From UBA11858 sp964589145 (GTDB taxonomy: Bacteria; Chloroflexota; Anaerolineae; Anaerolineales; UBA11858): a DNA stretch of 11,580 bases. The stretch spans positions 1 through 11,580 of the forward strand of contig CAZPSL010000148.1 in assembly GCA_964589145.1 (NCBI GenBank). Direction: 5' to 3'. The first letter of the stretch is position 1; the number at the start of each line of letters is the position of its first letter. The position numbers and the translations under genes were made by a program. Below the pieces are notes generated by a model that made no database searches, was not told the DNA's origin, and was given only the letters and a program-made list of their open reading frames with translations. This document shows positions 1 through 4,940 of this stretch, in pieces.

Positions 1-135
1 GTGATGCCCGGAGATAACGTGAACATGGAAGTGGAGTTGATTGTGCCGGTAGCGATGGAGCAGGGCCACAACTTTGCAATCCGGGAAGGCGGTCTGACCG
101 TCGGCGCAGGCGTGATCACCAAGATCCTCGACTGA
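1..135 (+). CDS. tuf: Elongation factor Tu, C-terminal end (partial)
   Basis: This is the last 44 codons of EF-Tu, the GTPase that carries aminoacyl-tRNA to the ribosomal A site. The gene starts outside the window. The visible residues belong to the C-terminal beta-barrel (domain 3): the MPGDNV and MEVELIVPVAME stretches and the FAIREGG.TVGAGVI.KI ending are hallmark EF-Tu sequence. The reading frame is open from base 1 and stops at TGA. It lies 64 bp upstream of rpmG, the common order in which tuf leads into the L33/SecE/NusG cluster. Identification is very secure; only the N-terminal extent is unknown. Confidence 0.97.
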   Translation: MMPGDNVNMEVELIVPVAMEQGHNFAIREGGLTVGAGVITKILD

Positions 136-149
136 TTTGTAACTTCAGA

Positions 150-177
150 CGTTCATACGCTCACAGGCAGATGAACG
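150..177 (+). other. Small hairpin between tuf and rpmG
   Basis: CGTTCAT (150-156) and ATGAACG (171-177) form a 7-bp inverted repeat with a 14-nt loop. No T-run follows, so it does not look like an intrinsic terminator. It may be an mRNA stability or processing element between tuf and rpmG, or chance. Confidence 0.3.
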
Positions 178-199
178 GTTTGGTAAAGGAAGTGTTCGT

Positions 200-367
200 A
201 TGGCTGGTAAGAAAGGTGTCCGCCCGGTTGTGACGATGGCCTGCACGGAGTGCAAGGAACGAAATTACACAACCGAGAAGAACCGCCGGAACGACCCCGG
301 TCGGTTGGAGTTCAACAAGTTTTGTCCGCGTTGCCGCAGGCATACGCTGCATCGTGAGACCCGATAG
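200..367 (+). CDS. rpmG: 50S ribosomal protein L33 (zinc-binding form)
   Basis: A 55-residue basic protein of the large ribosomal subunit, located near the E site. The sequence shows the L33 pattern: VTMACTECKERNYTTEKN in the first half and LEFNKFCPRCRRHTLHRETR at the end. Cys15/Cys18 and Cys42/Cys45 form two CxxC pairs, so this is the zinc-ribbon (C+) version, not the cysteine-free paralogue. The ATG is preceded by AAAGGA (185-190) with a 9-nt spacer. It is about one third GC-rich basic codons like its neighbours. It sits between tuf and tRNA-Trp, upstream of secE-nusG, a conserved neighbourhood in many bacteria. The ORF is too short for a length-filtered gene list but is unmistakable. Confidence 0.96.
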   Translation: MAGKKGVRPVVTMACTECKERNYTTEKNRRNDPGRLEFNKFCPRCRRHTLHRETR

Positions 368-420
368 CGAATTTGTACGAGAGGACTGGCGGTCCTGCCA
401 GAACCGCCAGTCCTGAACAC

Positions 421-497
421 AGGCGAGTAGCTCAATTTGGCAGAGCAACGGTCTCCAAAACCGTAGGTTGAGGGTTCGAGTCCTTCCTCGCCTGCCA
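421..497 (+). tRNA. tRNA-Trp (anticodon CCA), 3' CCA encoded
   Basis: A full cloverleaf folds by eye. The acceptor stem is AGGCGAG (421-427) with CTCGCCT (487-493), and G494 is the discriminator base. The D stem is GCTC/GAGC (430-433, 443-446). The anticodon stem is ACGGT/ACCGT (448-452, 460-464) around loop CTCCAAA, giving anticodon CCA at 455-457 for Trp. The T stem is 470-474/482-486 with loop TTCGAGT. The terminal CCA (495-497) is genome-encoded. Its position between rpmG and secE, inside the protein operon, is a known arrangement in several phyla. Confidence 0.96.
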
Positions 498-507
498 TAA
501 AACAAAG

Positions 508-531
508 CGCCGTCCCCGGAGACGGCGTTTT
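508..531 (+). terminator. Hairpin with T-tract after tRNA-Trp
   Basis: CGCCGTC (508-514) pairs with GACGGCG (521-527) around a 6-nt loop, followed directly by TTTT. It is a short intrinsic-terminator shape 10 nt past the tRNA. The T-tract is short, so it may end only part of the transcripts or set the tRNA 3' trailer, leaving read-through into secE-nusG. Confidence 0.65.
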
Positions 532-583
532 CGCCGCAAGCGAAATTCGGCGCAACGTCATTTGAAACGTCCAGGAGCATTTT

Positions 584-799
584 GTGGCAAAGAAAAAAAC
601 ACCCCGCAAACAACAGAACGCGATCCAGCGCTATTACAGCGAAACGCGCGGCGAACTGCGCAAAGTGACTTGGCCTACCCGCCAGGAGGCCACCAACCTG
701 ACCATGATCACCATTGCAGTAGTGACCGTGATGAGTATTTTTCTTGGCACGTTGGATTATATTTTCACCCGCCTGTTCGCGCTGATCCTGAGTTACTGA
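584..799 (+). CDS. secE: Preprotein translocase subunit SecE
   Basis: SecE is the small clamp subunit of the SecYEG channel in the cytoplasmic membrane, stabilising SecY during protein export. The product is 71 residues: a basic N-terminus, the conserved amphipathic segment ELRKVTWPTRQEA at residues 24-36, and one transmembrane helix at about residues 41-66. This is the short single-helix form found in most bacteria, unlike the three-helix E. coli protein. Translation begins at GTG, chosen because AGGAG (573-577) lies 6 nt upstream and the product then starts MAKKKTPRK. An overlapping +1 frame starting at 562 is a shadow. nusG follows 95 bp downstream, as in most bacteria. Confidence 0.95.
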   Translation: MAKKKTPRKQQNAIQRYYSETRGELRKVTWPTRQEATNLTMITIAVVTVMSIFLGTLDYIFTRLFALILSY

Positions 800-894
800 G
801 TTCGAAAAACGGCGGCCCTCGCTGCTGATTTCGAGAAACGTAAGAAACACGGCCTTGTTGGCTGGCTGAATCTCGTCAACAGATTGGAAATCTT

Positions 895-1527
895 GTGAGT
901 ACAGATACGCAAACCCCGGAAGAACAGCCGGAAGTGGAAGACGCTGAAGTCATCCAGGAACCGGAACAAACCGACGTGCCGGAGCAGCCCGAACCCGAAG
1001 ATGACGGCCGGGCCTGGTACGTTGTGCATTGCTATTCCGGTTACGAAAACAAGGTGCGCCACAACCTCGAACAGCGTATCGAAACAATGGGCATGAAAGA
1101 TCAAATCTTCGATGTGGTTGTCCCCACTGAGGAGGAGATCGAAGTCAAGGATGGCAAGCGCCGCACGGTGGAACGCCGCGTGTTCCCCGGCTATATTCTG
1201 GTGAATATGCTGATGAACGAGGAATCCTGGTACGTGGTGCGTAACACCCCTGGCGTAACCGGCTTCGTCGGCATGGGCAACCAGCCGATCCCCCTGCGCC
1301 CTGAAGAGGTCGCCCAGATCGTCAAGCGCATGGAAGCCGATGCCCCCCGCATCAAAGTCACCTTCCGCCCCGGAGAACGCGTCCGCATTGTGGACGGCCC
1401 CTTCAACGATTTCCGGGGAACCGTCGCCGAAATTGATATGGAGCGTGCCAAGGTCCGCGTGATGGTCAACTTCTTCGGCCGGGAAACCCCGGTCGAGTTG
1501 GACTTTTTACAGGTCGAAAAGGCATAA
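895..1527 (+). CDS. nusG: Transcription termination/antitermination factor NusG
   Basis: NusG binds the clamp of RNA polymerase and modulates pausing and Rho-dependent termination; its KOW domain links polymerase to ribosomal S10 or Rho. The 210-residue product has three parts. Residues 1-38 are a highly acidic, Pro/Glu-rich extension. The NGN domain starts at WYVVHCYSGYENKV (about 41) and includes the conserved RRVFPGYILV and TPGVTGFVG segments. The KOW domain occupies about 158-210 with GERVRIVDGPF, GTV and VNFFGRETPVELDF. E. coli NusG is about 181 residues, so the length excess is mainly the acidic tail. GTG is the likely start with only a weak GGAAA (886-890) upstream. Downstream it runs into the rplK leader. 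Confidence 0.95.
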   Translation: MSTDTQTPEEQPEVEDAEVIQEPEQTDVPEQPEPEDDGRAWYVVHCYSGYENKVRHNLEQRIETMGMKDQIFDVVVPTEEEIEVKDGKRRTVERRVFPGYILVNMLMNEESWYVVRNTPGVTGFVGMGNQPIPLRPEEVAQIVKRMEADAPRIKVTFRPGERVRIVDGPFNDFRGTVAEIDMERAKVRVMVNFFGRETPVELDFLQVEKA

Positions 1528-1615
1528 CTGAAATTTCCTAATTTCACCACCAGGGCACGCGGCCGCAGATTAGAAATTCGGTGTCTGAGTGACTTCGTGG
1601 AGAACAAGTATACAC

Positions 1616-1683
1616 CTGTGGGAGGATGGCAGCATCCGCCAAGGTAGACGCCGTGCCAGCGGCGTTTATTCACCACAAAGGAG
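1616..1683 (+). promoter_or_regulatory. Structured rplK leader, candidate L1-binding operator 1
   Basis: A three-stem fold is visible. P1 pairs TGTGG (1617-1621) with CCACA (1673-1677). P2 is GGATG (1624-1628) with CATCC (1633-1637), loop GCAG. P3 is ACGCCG (1648-1653) with CGGCGT (1660-1665). The 5' part reads GTGGGAGG and the return strand of P2 reads CCGCC. The L1 site of 23S rRNA (helices 76-77) has GUGGGAGG opposite CCGACC, closed by a pairing to CCAC. The closing strand touches the rplK ribosome binding site AAAGGAG (1677-1683), so protein binding would block translation. L1 repression of the rplK-rplA mRNA is established in E. coli; its use here is inferred. Confidence 0.65.
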
Positions 1684-1689
1684 AAAAGA

Positions 1690-2115
1690 ATGGCAAAGAA
1701 ACTCAAAGCAATTGTCAAGTTGCAGATTCAGGCCGGCAAGGCCAACCCTGCACCCCCCATCGGCCCCGCGCTGGCTTCGCACGGGATCAATCTGATGCAG
1801 TTCTGCAAGGAATACAATGCCCGCACGCAGAGCCGCATGGGTGAAATTGTCCCTGCCGAAATCAGCATCTTCACCGATGGCTCTTTCAAGTTCGTCCTCA
1901 AAAGCCCGCCTGCCTCGGCGCTGCTGAAAAAAGCCGCCGGTGTGGAAAAAGGTTCCGGGGAATCTCCCCGTGTCAAAGTTGGCAAAGTGACCCGCGATCA
2001 AGTTCGCGAAATCGCTGAAATCAAAATGAACGACCTCAACGCCATCGATATTGAAGGCGCGATGCGCCAGATCGAGGGCACTGCCCGCAACATGGGCATC
2101 GAGGTCGTTGACTAG
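1690..2115 (+). CDS. rplK: 50S ribosomal protein L11
   Basis: L11 binds the GTPase-associated region of 23S rRNA together with L10/L12 and takes part in factor-dependent GTP hydrolysis and the stringent response. The 141-residue length is exactly typical. The N-terminal domain carries the Pro-rich GKANPAPPIGPALASHGINL segment (about 17-36) followed by FCKEYNART. The C-terminal RNA-binding domain shows KVGKVTRDQVREIAEIKMNDLNA and ends with EGTARNMGIEV, all characteristic. The ATG has AAAGGAG (1677-1683) at a 6-nt spacing. It is followed 70 bp later by rplA, the usual L11-L1 pair, and both genes are preceded by similar RNA folds. Confidence 0.98.
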   Translation: MAKKLKAIVKLQIQAGKANPAPPIGPALASHGINLMQFCKEYNARTQSRMGEIVPAEISIFTDGSFKFVLKSPPASALLKKAAGVEKGSGESPRVKVGKVTRDQVREIAEIKMNDLNAIDIEGAMRQIEGTARNMGIEVVD

Positions 2116-2118
2116 TCC

Positions 2119-2179
2119 CAGTGGGAGGGCGTCCTGCACGCCCGCCAAACAGGCGCAATGCCTGTCCACCACCAAGGAG
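2119..2179 (+). promoter_or_regulatory. Structured rplA leader, candidate L1-binding operator 2
   Basis: This intergenic fold has the same layout as the rplK leader. GTGG (2121-2124) can close on CCAC (2166-2169 or 2169-2172). P2 pairs GGGCGT (2127-2132) with ACGCCC (2138-2143) around CCTGC. P3 pairs ACAGGC (2149-2154) with GCCTGT (2160-2165) around GCAAT. The shared single-stranded signature GTGGGAGG...CCGCCAA is kept while the stem bases differ (P2 and P3 have different but complementary sequences in the two leaders). That is covariation expected of a selected RNA structure. AAGGAG (2174-2179), the rplA ribosome binding site, follows immediately, so ligand binding would mask initiation. Confidence 0.65.
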
Positions 2180-2185
2180 TAATTC

Positions 2186-2902
2186 ATGGCTAAGCACGGA
2201 AAAAAATATCGAGAAGCACTGCAAAAAATCGACCGCAACAAACAATACCCCCCACTGGAAGCGCTGAAACTGGCAAAAGAAACCTCCTATGCCAATTTTG
2301 ACGCCACCGTGGAGATTCACATGCGCCTGGGAGTTGACCCCCGTCATGCCGACCAGCAGGTCCGCGATGTAGTCGTTCTGCCCCACGGGTTAGGCAAAAC
2401 CGTCCGGGTGCTGGTTTTCGCTCAGGGCGAGGGTGCTGCGCTGGCCCGCGAAGCCGGTGCAGATTACATCGCCGATGATGACGAAATGATCAAGAAAATC
2501 CAGGGCGGCTGGACCGATTTTGATGTTGCCATCGCCACCCCGGACATGATGGGCAAAGCCGGACGCCTGGGGCGGATTCTGGGCCCCCGGGGGCTGATGC
2601 CCAACCCCAAAGCCGGTACCGTAGTTCCCGCCGACGATCTGCCACGCGTTATCAACGAGGCAAAGGCTGGCCGTGTTGAGTTCCGCGTCGACAAAACATC
2701 CAACCTGCATGTCCCGATTGGCAAGGTATCCTTTGATGTTGCGAAACTGCGCGACAATATGGCCGCTCTGATGGATGCCGTCAAGAAAGCGCGCCCCGCG
2801 TCATCCAAAGGAACGTACATTCGCAAAATTGTGATTACCACAACAATGGGGCCTGGCATCAAGGTAGATTCTTCCCAGGCGCAGGCGATGGAACTGGAGT
2901 GA
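2186..2902 (+). CDS. rplA: 50S ribosomal protein L1
   Basis: L1 forms the mobile stalk at the ribosomal E site and helps release deacylated tRNA; in many organisms it also represses its own mRNA. The 238-residue product matches the family length (about 230). It opens with MAKHGKKYREALQKID. It has the conserved DPRHADQQVR (51-60) and VLPHGLGKTVRVLVFA (64-79), and the signature segment KAGRLGRILGPRGLMPNPK near 124-142. The end GPGIKVD is also typical. The ATG has AAGGAG 6 nt upstream. Together with the two leader folds upstream, it is the likely ligand in an autoregulatory loop over rplK-rplA. Confidence 0.98.
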   Translation: MAKHGKKYREALQKIDRNKQYPPLEALKLAKETSYANFDATVEIHMRLGVDPRHADQQVRDVVVLPHGLGKTVRVLVFAQGEGAALAREAGADYIADDDEMIKKIQGGWTDFDVAIATPDMMGKAGRLGRILGPRGLMPNPKAGTVVPADDLPRVINEAKAGRVEFRVDKTSNLHVPIGKVSFDVAKLRDNMAALMDAVKKARPASSKGTYIRKIVITTTMGPGIKVDSSQAQAMELE

Positions 2903-2930
2903 TTTGTTAAATTTGCATCCCTTCAAAAAT

Positions 2931-2963
2931 AGTACTCTCGCTGCTTGTTAGAGCGAGAGTGCT
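2931..2963 (+). other. 12-bp hairpin between rplA and the L10 leader
   Basis: Bases 2931-2942 pair with 2952-2963 over 12 bp, with one U-G wobble and a 9-nt loop. The core ACTCTCGCT / AGCGAGAGT is perfect. No T-run follows on the + strand, so it is not a standard terminator. It may be a processing or stability hairpin separating rplKA from rplJL message, or the first stem of the L10 leader. Confidence 0.5.
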
Positions 2964-2980
2964 GAAAAACTTGCTTCGCC

Positions 2981-3085
2981 ACAGACAGCAGGCGCCCAAA
3001 CGGGCTTAATTTCCTGCCGAGGTGGAGGCTTCTCGTAATTACGGACAAGTCTTTACCTTGCATGGCGCGGTAAAGACTTGTTTTC
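2981..3085 (+). promoter_or_regulatory. Ribosomal protein L10 leader with possible attenuator
   Basis: The segment at 2981-3025 reads AGACAGCAGG, then GCCC/GGGC (2994-2997, 3002-3005), then TTAATTTCCTGCCGAGGTG. GCAGG (2988-2992) pairs with CCTGC (3013-3017). This arrangement with purine-rich asymmetric loops is the shape and wording of the known L10 leader, bound by L10(L12)4 to control rplJL. A perfect 13-bp hairpin follows: 3045-3057 with 3069-3081, 11-nt loop. It runs into TTGTTTTC (3079-3085), so it could serve as a weak transcription attenuator. The family match is by recall; the helices are seen directly. Confidence 0.65.
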
Positions 3086-3138
3086 ATAAACAGGCGGGCA
3101 TCTGCTCCCTGACCCCTGAAGAAAGGAGGTTGTATCCA

Positions 3139-3675
3139 TTGGCTATTACCAAAACGCAAAAAAAAGAAATGATTGCGCAATATGTGGATTGGTTGCAGCG
3201 CAGCGATGCGGTGGTGATCACCGAGTACACCGGTCTCAACATGAAAGAGATGGATGAACTGCGCGGCAAAGTGCGCGAATCTGGCGGTGAATTCCACATT
3301 GTCAAAAACACGCTGGTGAAACTGGCGCTCAAGGAGGCTAATATCGCCTTTGATGAGGCGCAGTTCATCGGCAGCACCGCGATGGCTTTTGCATTCGAGG
3401 ATTCCCCTGCAACCGCCAAGGCCATTGCCGATTTTGCCAAAGAATCCCCTTTTGTCAAAATTAAGGGCGGGTTCCTTGAAGGACAGATGGTCTCCGTGGC
3501 CGAAGTCAAGGCATTGGCAAGTTTGCCGCCGCTGCCGGTGATGCGGGCTACCCTGTTGGCAACAATTATGGCGCCGGCTTCGCAACTGGTCCGCACCCTG
3601 GCCGAACCTGGTCGTCAGATTGCCGCCGTTGTCAAGGCTTATGCAGATGCAGATGCTGCCCCTGAGGCGGCCTGA
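3139..3675 (+). CDS. rplJ: 50S ribosomal protein L10
   Basis: L10 (P0 homologue) anchors the L7/L12 dimers to the ribosomal stalk base and autoregulates its mRNA. I place the start at TTG 3139: AGGAGG (3124-3129) lies 9 nt upstream and the product then begins MAITKTQKKEM, giving 178 residues, normal for the family. The longer open frame from GTG 3022 would translate through the L10 leader RNA and is rejected. Conserved features are the VVITEYTGLNMKEMDELRGKVRE block, the HIVKNTLVKLAL block, and a C-terminal helix rich in Ala (ADADAAPEAA) that carries the L12-binding region. rplL follows 84 bp downstream. Confidence 0.96.
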   Translation: MAITKTQKKEMIAQYVDWLQRSDAVVITEYTGLNMKEMDELRGKVRESGGEFHIVKNTLVKLALKEANIAFDEAQFIGSTAMAFAFEDSPATAKAIADFAKESPFVKIKGGFLEGQMVSVAEVKALASLPPLPVMRATLLATIMAPASQLVRTLAEPGRQIAAVVKAYADADAAPEAA

Positions 3676-3704
3676 GCCTGGCGGATAATCAAACCACCCA
3701 ACAA

Positions 3705-3744
3705 AACTACCGAACTATCCAACTACCTAACTATCTAACTACCA
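3705..3744 (+). repeat. Five tandem 8-nt units before rplL
   Basis: Five contiguous 8-mers, AACTACCg, AACTATCc, AACTACCt, AACTATCt and AACTACCa, alternate ACC and ATC at their centre and abut the rplL ribosome binding site. AACCACCC (3692-3699) may be a decayed sixth unit. The tract is almost free of G (one base), hence unable to fold. That suggests an unstructured translation-enhancing leader or spacer for the highly expressed L7/L12. Confidence 0.85.
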
Positions 3745-3759
3745 CAAGGAGTTTTTACA

Positions 3760-4137
3760 ATGGCTGATCTGAACAAACTGATGGAAGAATTGAGCGAACT
3801 GAGCGTGCTCGAGGCCGCTGAGTTGGTCAAAATGCTGGAAGAAAAATGGGGCGTTTCTGCCGCTGCCCCTGTTGCAGTTGCTGCTGCTGCCCCTGGCGCG
3901 GCTGCCGAAGAAGAAGTCGAAGAGAAGACCGAGTTTGACGTGATTATCAAGGAAACCGGCCCAAAGAAAATTGACGTCATCAAGGCTATTCGCCAACTCA
4001 CCAGCCTGGGGCTGAAGGAATCCAAAGAACTGGCGGAAACCCCCGGTGCCAAGGTCATGGAAGGGGTTGGCAAAGAGGCTGCCAACGACGCCAAGGAAAA
4101 ACTCGAAGCCGCCGGTGCAGTTGTCGAACTGGCATAA
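3760..4137 (+). CDS. rplL: 50S ribosomal protein L7/L12
   Basis: L7/L12 is the multicopy stalk protein that recruits and stimulates translational GTPases. The 125-residue product has the expected parts. An N-terminal dimerisation and L10-binding helix region covers about 1-32 (LMEELSELSVLEAAELVKMLEEKWG). An Ala/Pro/Val-rich hinge covers about 33-52. The globular C-terminal domain begins at EKTEFDVIIKETGPKKIDVIKAIRQLT and ends KEKLEAAGAVVELA. The ATG is preceded by AAGGAG (3746-3751) with an 8-nt spacer, downstream of an unstructured repeat leader. A strong terminator lies only 21 bp after the stop codon, so the operon ends here and does not continue into rpoB. Confidence 0.98.
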   Translation: MADLNKLMEELSELSVLEAAELVKMLEEKWGVSAAAPVAVAAAAPGAAAEEEVEEKTEFDVIIKETGPKKIDVIKAIRQLTSLGLKESKELAETPGAKVMEGVGKEAANDAKEKLEAAGAVVELA

Positions 4138-4158
4138 GTGTTCTTCCTGTGCTGCGAG

Positions 4159-4185
4159 AGGCCGCCTTCGGGCGGCCTTTTTGTT
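4159..4185 (+). terminator. Intrinsic terminator of the ribosomal-protein operon
   Basis: AGGCCGCC (4159-4166) pairs perfectly with GGCGGCCT (4171-4178) around a stable TTCG tetraloop, followed by a T-tract (TTTTTGTTT). This is a textbook Rho-independent terminator for the + strand. Confidence 0.93.
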
Positions 4186-4231
4186 TGCCTGCACCCCCTC
4201 CGACGGGCTATCTGATTTTGCTGCAAAATTA

Positions 4232-4240
4232 TGGTATATT
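4232..4240 (+). promoter_or_regulatory. Candidate extended -10 promoter of the two-component genes
   Basis: TGGTATATT fits the extended -10 form TGnTATAAT with one mismatch, and starts transcription near 4247, about 13 nt before the regulator ATG. No good -35 hexamer is seen at the proper distance, so the call is tentative. GGAG (4251-4254) then serves as ribosome binding site. Confidence 0.4.
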
Positions 4241-4259
4241 TTCCTGCATTGGAGATCTT

Positions 4260-4940
4260 ATGAACACACGAATCCTGCTGATTGAAGATGATGAGGGGAT
4301 CGTCCGCATTCTGCGCCGAGGACTGGTTTACGAAGGGTATACGGTGGATGTGGCTTCTGACGGGCAAACCGGCTTGTTGTTGGCTCGCGATACACCACCC
4401 GATTTGGTCATCCTCGATTTGATGCTGCCGGGCATTGACGGCTTGGAAGTCTGCCGCCGGCTGCGAGCGGGGGGGGAGGTTCCCATCCTGATTCTGACTG
4501 CCAGAGACAGCGTGGATGACCGCGTCCTCGGCCTGGATATGGGTGCGGATGATTACATGGTTAAACCCTTCGATCTGGATGAACTCCTGGCGCGCATCCG
4601 TGCACTCCTGCGGCGGTTGCAGCCCGTCTCCCGCCCGAAGGTGATGCGCTTTTCCGACCTGACACTGGATACCGGAACCCGGCAGGCGGCTCGCGGCGCA
4701 CGGGTGATCTCACTGACCGCCAAAGAGTACGGTCTGCTCGATTTGTTTATGCGCCACCCCCGGCAAGTGCTCACCCGCGATATGATTTTTGACCGTGTTT
4801 GGGGTTACGATTTTGGGGGCGAGAGCAATATCATCGAGGTGTATATCCGCTATCTGCGCCAAAAACTCGAAGAGAACGGCGAGCCGCGGCTGCTCCATAC
4901 CGTACGCGGCATGGGGTATGTTCTGCGGGAGCCGGATTGA
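4260..4940 (+). CDS. OmpR/PhoB-family response regulator
   Basis: A DNA-binding transcription regulator activated by phosphotransfer from the adjacent kinase. The 226-residue product has an N-terminal receiver domain (about 4-117). Acidic residues D10/D11, phospho-acceptor D53 in ILDLMLPG, conserved T80 in ILTARD and K102 in VKPFD are all present, so it should be catalytically competent. The C-terminal winged-helix domain (about 128-224) shows SLTAKEYGLLDLFMRHP, TRDMIFDRVWGYDF and the wing ending TVRGMGYVLRE. ATG 4260 is chosen over upstream in-frame codons because GGAG lies 5 nt before it and the receiver begins at once with MNTRILLIEDD. Its TGA overlaps the kinase ATG by one base, implying translational coupling. 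The regulated signal cannot be read from sequence. Confidence 0.95.
   Translation: MNTRILLIEDDEGIVRILRRGLVYEGYTVDVASDGQTGLLLARDTPPDLVILDLMLPGIDGLEVCRRLRAGGEVPILILTARDSVDDRVLGLDMGADDYMVKPFDLDELLARIRALLRRLQPVSRPKVMRFSDLTLDTGTRQAARGARVISLTAKEYGLLDLFMRHPRQVLTRDMIFDRVWGYDFGGESNIIEVYIRYLRQKLEENGEPRLLHTVRGMGYVLREPD

Noticed and set aside
161..850. 229-codon minus-strand open frame
   Set aside because: It runs antisense across rpmG, the tRNA-Trp and secE, all of which are clearly real on the + strand.
3022..3138. N-terminal extension of rplJ from GTG 3022
   Set aside because: It would translate the L10 leader RNA; the consensus AGGAGG and family start point to TTG 3139.
4799..4939. Longer histidine-kinase start
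   Set aside because: It overlaps the regulator coding sequence by 141 bp; ATG 4940 in the TGATG overlap gives a normal first membrane helix.
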